Assembly (NCBI GenBank): GCA_904501735.1
Contig: CAJGBY010000015.1
Coordinates: forward strand, 1 to 53,763
Source of the DNA: an uncultured Muribaculaceae bacterium
GTDB lineage: Bacteria; Bacteroidota; Bacteroidia; Bacteroidales; Muribaculaceae
Length of the DNA stretch: 53,763 nt
Direction of reading: 5' to 3'
A model generated the notes under the pieces. That model was not told the origin of the DNA. It did not search any database and was given only the letters and a program-made list of their open reading frames with translations. The position numbers and the translations under genes were made by a program. Shown one piece after another: positions 33,884-41,715 of this stretch. How positions within the stretch are numbered: the first letter of the stretch is position 1; each line of letters begins with the position of its first letter.

Positions 33884-35026
33884 CTACTTTGTTAGTATCC
33901 TTTTTGAAAGGAAGCGTCTCACTGGAATGTCGTAGCATTTTAAGCAAACATAGGCTAAAATAATGCTGAAGATTACAACTGATAAAGCAACAACCCAAGT
34001 GTCGGCAAGAGTGTAAAGCTTGTTCTTGATGAGCCACTGATAGAATAGGTACATAATAGGATAATGTACAATGTAGGCAGGGTAGGATATTTCGCCGAGA
34101 AAATGGCATATTGCCGAAGATTTTCTATCGGTTGTGCTGCCTGATGCACCTATCCATACAAGTAATGGGAAAATAACGATAACACAAAGGCTTTCAAATA
34201 TGCCATTAATGTGAATGCCATTAAATTCGTTGAGGTAAGGAACCGAGAATAATGCAAAGAGAATAGCAGCGCATATCCAAAATGCACCACGAATGTTAAT
34301 CGGCTTGAATGTGCGAGCTATTAACATCCCAATAGTGAATGGTAGCATCATTCGAAGCATACCACCCCAGAAGTTTACTGTGTCGAGAGTCCAACCCACA
34401 CCGATACTTCCGTATTGAGATACATTAGCTGTAGCAAACCATATATGTATTAATGCCAGTATAGCTACAAGGAATGATAAAGCCTTTGTTGATAATTTTC
34501 TAATGAAAAGAGCATATAAAATGTTACCTATGTATTCAAAGAATAGTGACCAACAAGGACCGTTAAGAGGAAACATTTCGCCATTACCACGCACCTCATA
34601 GCTTGAATGACCAGAAATTGCAGGAATTAGAAACATGGCACACAACAGAGCCAACATGATTGCTGATGTAGTAATGTGAGTGCCGTCCCATTGTTGGCAA
34701 CCTCCTATACAAAATGAAATGGTTCCAATTATAGCGCCCATTATCACCATAGGGTGCAGGCGAATGAGTCGGCGTGCAAAGAAACTGCGTGTAGTGAGGG
34801 ATGATTTCCAACGATCATCGTAGGCATAGCTAATAACAAATCCTGACAAAATGAAAAAGAAATCGACGGCAAGATAGCCATGGTTGAGAGTTTCAATCAT
34901 ACCACCACTTGCGAAAGCAAAGCCTTCAAAAATATGATAACATATAACAAGTAACGCCGCTACTCCACGCAATCCGTCGAGAAGTTCGTAATGAGGTTTA
35001 GAGTCGACGAAATCAATTTTTGTCAT
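33884..35026 (-). CDS. Acyltransferase-3 family membrane protein (OafA/YrhL-like)
   Basis: 380 residues with about ten membrane helices. Family marks: the start HYELLDGLRGVAALLVICYHIF with the catalytic-type His, DFFFILSGFVISYAY, and FFARRLIRLHPM. These enzymes O-acetylate or otherwise acylate sugars on surface polysaccharide, lipid A or peptidoglycan precursors, taking acyl groups across the inner membrane. There is no C-terminal SGNH domain. No sugar-synthesis genes adjoin, so the acceptor is unknown. A promoter box lies at 35055-35062. Confidence 0.88.
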   Translation of the reverse strand: MTKIDFVDSKPHYELLDGLRGVAALLVICYHIFEGFAFASGGMIETLNHGYLAVDFFFILSGFVISYAYDDRWKSSLTTRSFFARRLIRLHPMVIMGAIIGTISFCIGGCQQWDGTHITTSAIMLALLCAMFLIPAISGHSSYEVRGNGEMFPLNGPCWSLFFEYIGNILYALFIRKLSTKALSFLVAILALIHIWFATANVSQYGSIGVGWTLDTVNFWGGMLRMMLPFTIGMLIARTFKPINIRGAFWICAAILFALFSVPYLNEFNGIHINGIFESLCVIVIFPLLVWIGASGSTTDRKSSAICHFLGEISYPAYIVHYPIMYLFYQWLIKNKLYTLADTWVVALSVVIFSIILAYVCLKCYDIPVRRFLSKRILTK

Positions 35027-35054
35027 AATATGAATTGTATAAGAGGTTAGAATA

Positions 35055-35062
35055 CAAAGATA
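35055..35062 (-). promoter_or_regulatory. Promoter -7 box for the acyltransferase
   Basis: TATCTTTG on the minus strand, 28 bases before the ATG at 35026. Confidence 0.5.
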
Positions 35063-35154
35063 TTAAAAATAATTGTAGTAAAAAAATGAGTAGTGTTAAA
35101 CTGAGAGTGCTTATAGAATGTTAATTATGTAATGATTCTTAAAAATAATTGATT

Positions 35155-35451
35155 ATGAAAAGTTTTTATGAAATGAATGAAAGTGAGAAACCTTTATTTG
35201 TGGATTTCTTTGCGATTTGGTGTGGCCCATGTCGAGTGATGTCGCCAGTGGTTGATAGATTGGAACGAAAATATGGCGAAAAAATGAATTTTCTGAAAAT
35301 AGATGTAGATAAGAATGAGGAACTATCATTTAAATATAATGTGCATACAGTGCCTACACTGATGATTTTTAAAAAGGGAGAACCAGTGTGGCGAGTGGTG
35401 GGAATACAATCACAATCGATGCTTGAAGAAATCATCAAAAGTTTTGTGTGA
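35155..35451 (+). CDS. Thioredoxin
   Basis: 98 residues from the ATG at 35155; a TTG two codons upstream is the alternative. It is a classic thioredoxin fold with the redox pair in IWCGPCRVM (Cys23, Cys26), the buried Asp in FVDFFA and the cis-Pro in HTVPTLMIF. No signal peptide is seen, so it reduces cytoplasmic disulfides. The gene is small and alone, and is probably one of several thioredoxins in the genome, so I do not assign trxA. Confidence 0.92.
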   Translation: MKSFYEMNESEKPLFVDFFAIWCGPCRVMSPVVDRLERKYGEKMNFLKIDVDKNEELSFKYNVHTVPTLMIFKKGEPVWRVVGIQSQSMLEEIIKSFV

Positions 35452-35551
35452 TTCGATAGTTTAGTTGAAATATAGAGAGGCAATGGTGGGCAATGAAGCT
35501 TATCGTTGCCTTGTTTTATGTTGTGCTTATGCAAAATCGGGATAAAATGTG

Positions 35552-35559
35552 TACCTTTG
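35552..35559 (+). promoter_or_regulatory. Promoter -7 box for the ABC-F gene
   Basis: TACCTTTG, 36 bases before the ATG at 35596. Confidence 0.5.
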
Positions 35560-35595
35560 CATTTGTAACAAAAAATAGAAGCGAAACATCGATTT

Positions 35596-37230
35596 ATGGT
35601 ATCAATTGACGGACTTGCTGTCGAATTTGGAGGCAGCACACTATTTAGCGACATATCATTTGTAATCAACGAGAAGGACCGTATAGCCCTAATGGGTAAA
35701 AATGGTGCAGGAAAATCTACCTTGCTAAAGATATTGGCAGGCGTGCGTAAGCCAACTCGAGGCAGCGTATCGGCGCCTAAAGATACTGTTATAGCTTATT
35801 TACCACAGCATTTGATGACCGAAGATGGTCGTACTGTGTTTGAGGAAGCATCTCAAGCATTTGCACATTTGCATCAAATGGAGGCTGAGATAGAGGAGCT
35901 AAATAAACAACTTGCTGAGCGTACCGACTATGAGAGCGATGAATATATGGCTCTTATCGAAGAAGTGGCAACAAAAAGTGAGAAGTTCTATGCTATCGAT
36001 ATGACTCACTTTGAAGAAGATGTGGAAAAGACACTACTTGGTCTTGGTTTTGAGCGAAGCGACTTCAATCGTCAAACGAGTGAATTCTCGGGTGGTTGGC
36101 GTATGCGTATCGAATTGGCTAAAATGCTTCTTCGTAATCCTGATGTGCTTCTTCTTGATGAGCCAACCAACCACTTGGATATTGAATCAATAGGGTGGCT
36201 TGAAGACTTCTTGATTAGCAATGGTAAGGCTGTAGTAGTGATAAGCCACGACCGTAAATTTGTGGATAATATAACAACTCGCACTATTGAGGTAACAATG
36301 GGCCGTATCTATGACTATAAGGTGAATTATTCGCAATATCTTCAACTGCGTGCTGAGCGACGTGCTCAACAACAAAAGCAGTTTGAAGAACAACAAAAGA
36401 TGATTCAAGAAACTAAAGACTTTATAGAACGATTTAAAGGAACTTATTCAAAGACCTTGCAAGTGCAGAGTCGTGTGAAGATGCTTGAAAAACTTGAAAT
36501 CATCGAAGTCGATGAAGAAGATACATCGGCATTGAGATTGAAATTCCCACCATCACCTCGTTCGGGACAATATCCAGTGATGATGGATAGTGTGGGTAAG
36601 GCATTTGATGACAAGCGCATATTCTCGGGTGTAAATCTAACAATAAACAGAGGTGATAAAGTGGCTTTCGTGGGCCGAAATGGTGAAGGTAAATCTACAC
36701 TTGTAAAGTGTATTATGAAAGAGCTTGAACACGAAGGAATACTAACGCTTGGTCATAATGTTCAGATAGGATACTTTGCGCAAAATCAAGCTTCACTTCT
36801 TGATGAAAATCTTACCGTGTTCCAAACTATTGATGATGTAGCCAAAGGCGATATCAGAAATAAGATTCGTGATTTGCTCGGTGCATTTATGTTTGGTGGC
36901 GAGGCAAGCACAAAGAAAGTGAAGGTGTTGTCGGGTGGTGAACGCACACGCTTGGCATTGATGAAGTTGCTTCTTGATCCAGTGAATTTGCTTATTCTCG
37001 ATGAGCCTACCAATCACCTTGACTTAAAGACAAAGGATATTTTGAAGCAAGCATTGCAAGATTTTGATGGAACACTTATTTGTGTGAGCCACGACCGTGA
37101 TTTCCTTGACGGACTTGCAACTAAGGTGTATGAATTTGGTCATGGACGCGTGCGTGAACACTTGTGTGGCGTGTATGAATTCCTCGAAACCAAGAAGATG
37201 GAATCACTTCAAGAACTTGAACGAAAATAA
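35596..37230 (+). CDS. ABC-F ATPase (ribosome-associated type)
   Basis: 544 residues with two ABC domains and no membrane part. Domain 1: Walker A GKNGAGKS (34-41), signature FSGGWRMRIELA, Walker B VLLLDEPTNHLD. A charged linker of about 80 residues (ERRAQQQKQFEEQQKM to LQVQSRVKMLEKLE) follows, the P-site tRNA-interaction motif region of ABC-F proteins. Domain 2: GRNGEGKST, LSGGERTRLALM, LLILDEPTNHLD. Members act on ribosomes at the E site to relieve stalling, and some give antibiotic resistance. The linker is of ordinary length and resembles housekeeping YbiT-like members, so a resistance role is not indicated. Confidence 0.93.
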   Translation: MVSIDGLAVEFGGSTLFSDISFVINEKDRIALMGKNGAGKSTLLKILAGVRKPTRGSVSAPKDTVIAYLPQHLMTEDGRTVFEEASQAFAHLHQMEAEIEELNKQLAERTDYESDEYMALIEEVATKSEKFYAIDMTHFEEDVEKTLLGLGFERSDFNRQTSEFSGGWRMRIELAKMLLRNPDVLLLDEPTNHLDIESIGWLEDFLISNGKAVVVISHDRKFVDNITTRTIEVTMGRIYDYKVNYSQYLQLRAERRAQQQKQFEEQQKMIQETKDFIERFKGTYSKTLQVQSRVKMLEKLEIIEVDEEDTSALRLKFPPSPRSGQYPVMMDSVGKAFDDKRIFSGVNLTINRGDKVAFVGRNGEGKSTLVKCIMKELEHEGILTLGHNVQIGYFAQNQASLLDENLTVFQTIDDVAKGDIRNKIRDLLGAFMFGGEASTKKVKVLSGGERTRLALMKLLLDPVNLLILDEPTNHLDLKTKDILKQALQDFDGTLICVSHDRDFLDGLATKVYEFGHGRVREHLCGVYEFLETKKMESLQELERK

Positions 37231-37247
37231 TAGACATTATAAATATG

Positions 37248-37284
37248 AAAAAAGTGCTATACTGAAACAGTATGGCACTTTTTT
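37248..37284. terminator. Bidirectional terminator
   Basis: AAAAAAGTGCTATACTG (37248-37264) pairs with CAGTATGGCACTTTTTT (37268-37284). It serves the ABC-F gene and the converging FtsZ-like gene. Confidence 0.88.
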
Positions 37285-37310
37285 GTGTAAGGTTACGAGA
37301 ATGTTAGAAT

Positions 37311-37700
37311 TTATTTGCCGATGATGATGGTTACACGAGCTTTGCTCATAGGCATAGTGTTGTCGTAGCTTATACCCCATATCAATTCGGTGCCTTCTTC
37401 GAACGAACGCATAACGGCGCTTAGTTTTTCCATGTCCATCATGTTGAGACCATAAGAGCGTGAACATGTGATGGTGAGTACAACATGCTTAGTGCCTGAA
37501 CAGCCTATTTCGCGCATTTCGCGTAGAATTGTAACCACAATATTTGCAAGATCTTCAGCCTCAACTTCGATTGCCGCAATATCCTCGCAAGCAAGAACTG
37601 CTTCGAAATCTTGTGCGTCAATGTTGATTACTCGTTCGCAATCGCTTGAAGTGCGGCTTTTGATATGATTCTCTATTTCTTGTCGGTCGCGTATTATCAT
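37311..37700 (-). CDS. Standalone protein resembling the FtsZ C-terminal domain
   Basis: 129 residues with no GTPase domain. INIDAQDFEAVL (26-37) resembles the strand-helix after the FtsZ core helix. IREMREIGCSGTKHVVLTITCSRSYGLNMMDMEKL and the ending GTELIWGISYDNTMPMSKARVTIIIG (103-128) track the FtsZ C-terminal subdomain closely, where Bacteroidota FtsZ has an IWG-type strand, a Asp-Asn/Ser turn and a final VT-I-A-TG strand. The tubulin signature GGGTGTG and the T7 loop are absent, as is the short C-terminal peptide that binds FtsA or ZipA. Promoter and terminator flank it, so it is a deliberate single gene. It may modulate FtsZ assembly, or be an unrelated alpha/beta domain. Confidence 0.6.
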   Translation of the reverse strand: MIIRDRQEIENHIKSRTSSDCERVINIDAQDFEAVLACEDIAAIEVEAEDLANIVVTILREMREIGCSGTKHVVLTITCSRSYGLNMMDMEKLSAVMRSFEEGTELIWGISYDNTMPMSKARVTIIIGK

Positions 37701-37725
37701 AGTTTGAGTATGTTTTTATTTGGTA

Positions 37726-37756
37726 CAAAGTTAACTAATTTTGGATATATCAACAA
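37726..37756 (-). promoter_or_regulatory. Consensus promoter of the FtsZ-like gene
   Basis: Minus strand: TTG (37756-37754), 20 bases, TAACTTTG (37733-37726), then 25 bases to the ATG. The -33 element abuts the terminator of the upstream operon. Confidence 0.72.
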
Positions 37757-37757
37757 G

Positions 37758-37785
37758 AAAAAGCAGAGATTAGTCTCTGCTTTTT
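37758..37785 (-). terminator. Terminator of the secreted-protein operon
   Basis: AAAAAGCAGAGA (37758-37769) pairs perfectly with TCTCTGCTTTTT (37774-37785) around a four-base loop. It starts nine bases beyond the stop codon at 37795. Confidence 0.88.
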
Positions 37786-37794
37786 CTATTGGTA

Positions 37795-39978
37795 TTATCT
37801 AACTGTTGTCACCATTGATGAAAGAGTAGTGCTTGTCTTTAAGGTGCCTTCTGTGTAGCTACCTTTGTAAGTTATACATTCAAATGTTTCGCCTGAAGTA
37901 ACTGTACCGTCGGTGTAAATCTTATAAGAATTACCTTTGACGAATTCAGGGGTAGAGATCAATATTGATGTGCCTCCAGCGCCTCCACTATCGCCAGGTC
38001 GACCACCGCCACCGCCAGGACGGCCACCACCACCAGGAGGAGTGCTACCACCACCCGAACTTGCTGTGCGAGGATTTTCGAATGAGATGATGTGATTACC
38101 ATTAGCATCGGTGATAGTAAATAGTTGGTTAGTATTTAATGTGGCAGAGTAGATAAGAGTGGCTTGCTTAGTATTGTTGGTAGATGGAGTAGTGTTAGAA
38201 CCACCGATACCAATAAGAATACCACCAGTGATTGTGAAATTACTACTCATATCGCAGTCAAATCCACCTTCAGGAGCGTTTGCACCTGATACAAATATTG
38301 TTCCACCGTTGATGATAAGAGTACCGTTAGAGTCCATAGCATCATTACCTGTAGCCATGCAATAAAGTTTGCCTTCATTGATTACAATAGAAGAAGCTGC
38401 ATTGATACAATCGTCAACAGTGTTGATTTTAATATTACCACCATTGATTGTCATGATGTTCTTACTTTCAAGACCTTCACCACCGTTTTGAGTTGATGAA
38501 ATATTGAGAGTACCATTGTTGATGGTCATGTTATTATCGGCTTTGAATACCTTAGGGTTAGCATAATCGGTGTTTTCTTCGTTAGAACCTTGTACCTCAA
38601 CGAAACGAGCACCTGTTGTTTTAGCTGTGATAGAAGGGCCTTGAGTAGAGTCGCCAATGATAGCATCGAGGTCAGTACTGATACATTTACCACCGATACC
38701 TGTAGAAAGTAGATTGAATGTACCATTAAGAATAGTAAGATTACCATCAACCTTGATACAAGTAGAAGCATAAGAATCGATGTCGCCATTAACATCGGTG
38801 TATTTTGCTCCACCACCAGATACTGTGATGTCTACTGTACCACCTGTGAAAGTTGCATTGCCATCGATAGAGAAACCCTTACCTGCTTCACCAGAGTGAT
38901 TGATGATGATATTACCACCATTCATTGTGAAATCACCATCAGATTTAATGATTGTGCAATAAGATGGGTCGTTATCTTCAAGAACTACATTACCTGATGC
39001 AGTAGCAGTGATATTACCATTGTTGATTGTCATGTCACCCTTTGTGCGAAGAGCTTTACCTTGGTCGGCTGGCATATTGATCTTGATATCGCCACCATTA
39101 ATGATGAAAGTGCTATCGCATTTAATACACTTAGTGTCGGTAACAGTGATTTCAATATCGATGTTACCATTGTTGATGTTGATAATACCTTCGTCGCCAT
39201 CGATACCGTCGCCACCAGTGTTGCGAGCAGTGAAATTACCACCATTCATTGTAAATTCTGTGCCAGAGTGAATACCATCAGATTTAGCCGAAACGATAGA
39301 AATGTTACCCGATTTGATTTGGATAGCTTTTTTGCTTGCGATAGCATGTTTTGTGTTGGCAGTAACATTTAGAGTACCGTTGCCTTTAAAAATCAAATCG
39401 CCTTTGCTATATAGACAACCATTTTCACCAGCAGTACCATCGGTTAAAGTAGATGTAGCATTAAGCTCGATAGTAGCTTTAACTTTAGATTGAATATTGA
39501 TAGCACTACCTGTGGCGCTGGTGATATTAGCTCCGTTGAGGGCAAGAGTAAATGCCGATTCAGAAGAAATAGTAATAGAGCCATCGGTAGTCGTTCCGGT
39601 TACTTCATAGCGAAGTTTTTCGGCACTTGTAGATGTGATGACAATGTTGCCATTAGTTTTTTCAATGTTTACACCTTGAAAAGCAAAAGGATTGATAATG
39701 TCGGCATCGGTTCCATCGAAATTGATTGCGATAACATCTTGTTTGTCGCCGAAAGTAACATTCTTAATATCGGTATAAGCACATGAATGTGTACCCACAT
39801 TGTCCTTCATATTAAAATTGACAGTAGCACCATCGCTTGAAAGGGTGATGTTGTCGGCCATAGTGAGAGGCAAACCGAGAGTTATGCGGTTATTTTGTTG
39901 AATCCATACTCTTTCGGTAGCCCAAGCTATTGTAGCAACAGATAATAAGGCAGCTATGATTAGAGTTGTCTTTTTCAT
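37795..39978 (-). CDS. Exported carbohydrate-binding-domain protein (Cthe_2159-like beta-helix)
   Basis: 727 residues. Signal peptide 1-20. An N-terminal module (about 21-85) with ITLSSDGATVNFNMKD and IKNVTFGD. A long repeat region (about 95-620) of right-handed beta-helix rungs, each of the form MTINNGNITATASG or FTMNGGNFTARNTGGDGID, matches the Cthe_2159-type carbohydrate-binding domain first described from a cellulolytic Clostridium as binding polygalacturonate and cellulose. A Gly/Pro-rich hinge lies at about 640-675, and a C-terminal strand domain follows. Acidic turns suggest calcium. Its start overlaps the end of the preceding gene by four bases, so they are co-translated. Confidence 0.8.
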   Translation of the reverse strand: MKKTTLIIAALLSVATIAWATERVWIQQNNRITLGLPLTMADNITLSSDGATVNFNMKDNVGTHSCAYTDIKNVTFGDKQDVIAINFDGTDADIINPFAFQGVNIEKTNGNIVITSTSAEKLRYEVTGTTTDGSITISSESAFTLALNGANITSATGSAINIQSKVKATIELNATSTLTDGTAGENGCLYSKGDLIFKGNGTLNVTANTKHAIASKKAIQIKSGNISIVSAKSDGIHSGTEFTMNGGNFTARNTGGDGIDGDEGIININNGNIDIEITVTDTKCIKCDSTFIINGGDIKINMPADQGKALRTKGDMTINNGNITATASGNVVLEDNDPSYCTIIKSDGDFTMNGGNIIINHSGEAGKGFSIDGNATFTGGTVDITVSGGGAKYTDVNGDIDSYASTCIKVDGNLTILNGTFNLLSTGIGGKCISTDLDAIIGDSTQGPSITAKTTGARFVEVQGSNEENTDYANPKVFKADNNMTINNGTLNISSTQNGGEGLESKNIMTINGGNIKINTVDDCINAASSIVINEGKLYCMATGNDAMDSNGTLIINGGTIFVSGANAPEGGFDCDMSSNFTITGGILIGIGGSNTTPSTNNTKQATLIYSATLNTNQLFTITDANGNHIISFENPRTASSGGGSTPPGGGGRPGGGGGRPGDSGGAGGTSILISTPEFVKGNSYKIYTDGTVTSGETFECITYKGSYTEGTLKTSTTLSSMVTTVR

Positions 39979-40409
39979 TTCTTTACGATTTTAGTGATTA
40001 ATTTATCAGCCTTAACAATATAAGAACCTGCTGAAAGGTTAGAAATGTTTAGACTTTTGCTATTGCTTGTAGCAACAAGAGTACCATTGAGCGAATATAC
40101 TTGTATGCCAGATGTTTCAGCATTTACTGAAATAACATTATTCTTTATTGAGAATGCCTTTTTAGCTTCAACACTATTAATTCCCGATGGAGTAATGTCG
40201 AATTGTAGCATATTAAAGTCGTCCTTGGCATAATAAACCGATTGCCCATCGGTAAAAGCAAGTTTTACACCATTTCCGTCGAATGTGATTTCGTTAATAG
40301 TTGAGATTACCCACGAAGTGTCGCTGGCATTTTGCTTTACAACTAATACATCGGTAGCTGATGAAGAGATGGATAGTGTAAGCAAAAATAAAAGTATTAA
40401 TTTTCGCAT
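39975..40409 (-). CDS. Small exported protein with a type IX-like C-terminal domain
   Basis: 144 residues. Signal peptide 1-18. The first part (about 19-70) repeats the module found at the start of the downstream protein: INEITFDGNGVKLAFTDGQSVYYAKDDFNMLQF. The second part has SGIQVYSLNGTLVATSNSKSLNISNLSAGSYIVKADKLITKIVKK, which fits the type IX secretion C-terminal sorting domain (G-x-x-V-[YF]-[DS]-L-x-G, L-x-G-x-Y-[IV], closing K-[IV]-x-K). It lacks any catalytic or binding domain between. First gene of the operon; promoter at 40450-40480. Confidence 0.75.
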   Translation of the reverse strand: MRKLILLFLLTLSISSSATDVLVVKQNASDTSWVISTINEITFDGNGVKLAFTDGQSVYYAKDDFNMLQFDITPSGINSVEAKKAFSIKNNVISVNAETSGIQVYSLNGTLVATSNSKSLNISNLSAGSYIVKADKLITKIVKK

Positions 40410-40449
40410 GTTTTATAGAGTTAAATTAATGGTAATAATCTATCTCTAG

Positions 40450-40480
40450 CAAAGATATGGAAAAAATAGGCAAAAACAAA
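40450..40480 (-). promoter_or_regulatory. Consensus promoter of the secreted-protein operon
   Basis: Minus strand: TTTG (40480-40477), 19 bases, TATCTTTG (40457-40450), then 40 bases to the ATG. Confidence 0.75.
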
Positions 40481-40501
40481 TAATTTGGAATATTGGAAAA
40501 T

Positions 40502-40526
40502 AAAAAGGGGCAAAAAGCCCCTTTTT
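40502..40526 (-). terminator. Terminator of the his-ftsE-lys operon
   Basis: AAAAAGGGGC (40502-40511) and GCCCCTTTTT (40517-40526) form a perfect stem, 26 bases after the lysA stop codon. Confidence 0.9.
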
Positions 40527-40551
40527 ATAGATGTATTGAATGTGAATTTTA

Positions 40552-41703
40552 CTACTTAGAATAAACAGCAGTAGGAAGGTCGCGAAGATTGTAGCGAGAA
40601 GCCATAATTTCGCCGTAGGCACCAGCAGTGCGAAGCGCAAGCAAATCACCTCGTTTAGTGGTAGGAAGAGTTTCATTCTCACCGAAGCAGTCGCTTGATT
40701 CGCATATAGGACCTACAACATCATAAATTTCGGTTGTTTCAGTCGTTGCAGTGATATTTTCGATGTTGTGGTGTGCTTGATAAAGGGCAGGGCGTATTAG
40801 GTCGGTCATACCTGCATCGGTAATAACGAATTGTTTTGCCGTACCTTTCTTTACATAAGTAACTTGTGTGATAAGTGAGCCACATTGAGCCACAATAGCT
40901 CTACCAAGTTCGAAATGTACTTCTTGACCTTCTTGTAGTATGAGGTTGTTCTTGAAAATATCAAAATAAGACTTGAAATCAGGGATTGGATTCTTGTCAG
41001 GGTTTTCGTAATCTACACCAAGACCACCACCTACATTGATGATTTTAAGTTTGAAGCCCATTTCGTTGACTTCCTTTTGTAGCGCATTGATTTTATCGCA
41101 AAGAACTTTGAAAGGTTCAAGAATTGTGATTTGAGAACCAATGTGGAAGTGTAGTCCTACCACATTAATATTTTTCAAAGTAGATGCTAATTTTAATACA
41201 TCAGGAAGTTGCTCAAGGTTGATGCCAAATTTGTTTTCACTCAATCCTGTGGTGATGTATTTGTGAGTGTGTGCATCTACATTGGGGTTGATACGGAATG
41301 CAACATCGGCAATTTTCCCTTTTTGTTGCGCTAATTCATTGATAGCTTCAAGTTCGGGAATAGATTCCACATTGAAACATAGAATATTGGCATCGAGAGC
41401 AAGACTTATTTCGCGGTCGGTTTTACCCACACCAGCAAACACGATCTTTTTGCTATCAAAGCCTGCATTGATAGCAGCAGCTACTTCGCCACCACTCACA
41501 CAATCGATACCAAGACCTGCAGCATTGATAGTGCGAAGAATGCGGTCGTTGGCATTGGCCTTTACAGCATAATGCACATGAAAGGGCAAACCTTTAGTGC
41601 AATCGTTGATATTGTTGAGAGTATCTTCGAGAAGTTCAATATCGTAATAATAGAAAGGTGTTTGCACCTCGTTGAATTTGTCTAATGGGAATTTTACAGC
41701 CAT
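40552..41703 (-). CDS. lysA: Diaminopimelate decarboxylase
   Basis: 383 residues, a compact version of the fold-III PLP decarboxylase. The PLP lysine is in HYAVKANAN (Lys48). HFHIGSQ, INVGGGLGVDY, the E-x-G-R stretch FELGRAIVAQ and the substrate-binding CESSDCFGE are present. It converts meso-diaminopimelate to L-lysine, the last step of lysine synthesis. Last gene of the operon, 12 bases after aspartate kinase, so first and last pathway enzymes are made together. The specific start MAVKFPLDKFNEVQTPFYYYD is typical for Bacteroidales LysA. Confidence 0.94.
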   Translation of the reverse strand: MAVKFPLDKFNEVQTPFYYYDIELLEDTLNNINDCTKGLPFHVHYAVKANANDRILRTINAAGLGIDCVSGGEVAAAINAGFDSKKIVFAGVGKTDREISLALDANILCFNVESIPELEAINELAQQKGKIADVAFRINPNVDAHTHKYITTGLSENKFGINLEQLPDVLKLASTLKNINVVGLHFHIGSQITILEPFKVLCDKINALQKEVNEMGFKLKIINVGGGLGVDYENPDKNPIPDFKSYFDIFKNNLILQEGQEVHFELGRAIVAQCGSLITQVTYVKKGTAKQFVITDAGMTDLIRPALYQAHHNIENITATTETTEIYDVVGPICESSDCFGENETLPTTKRGDLLALRTAGAYGEIMASRYNLRDLPTAVYSK

Positions 41704-41715
41704 TTGAAAAAGTGC

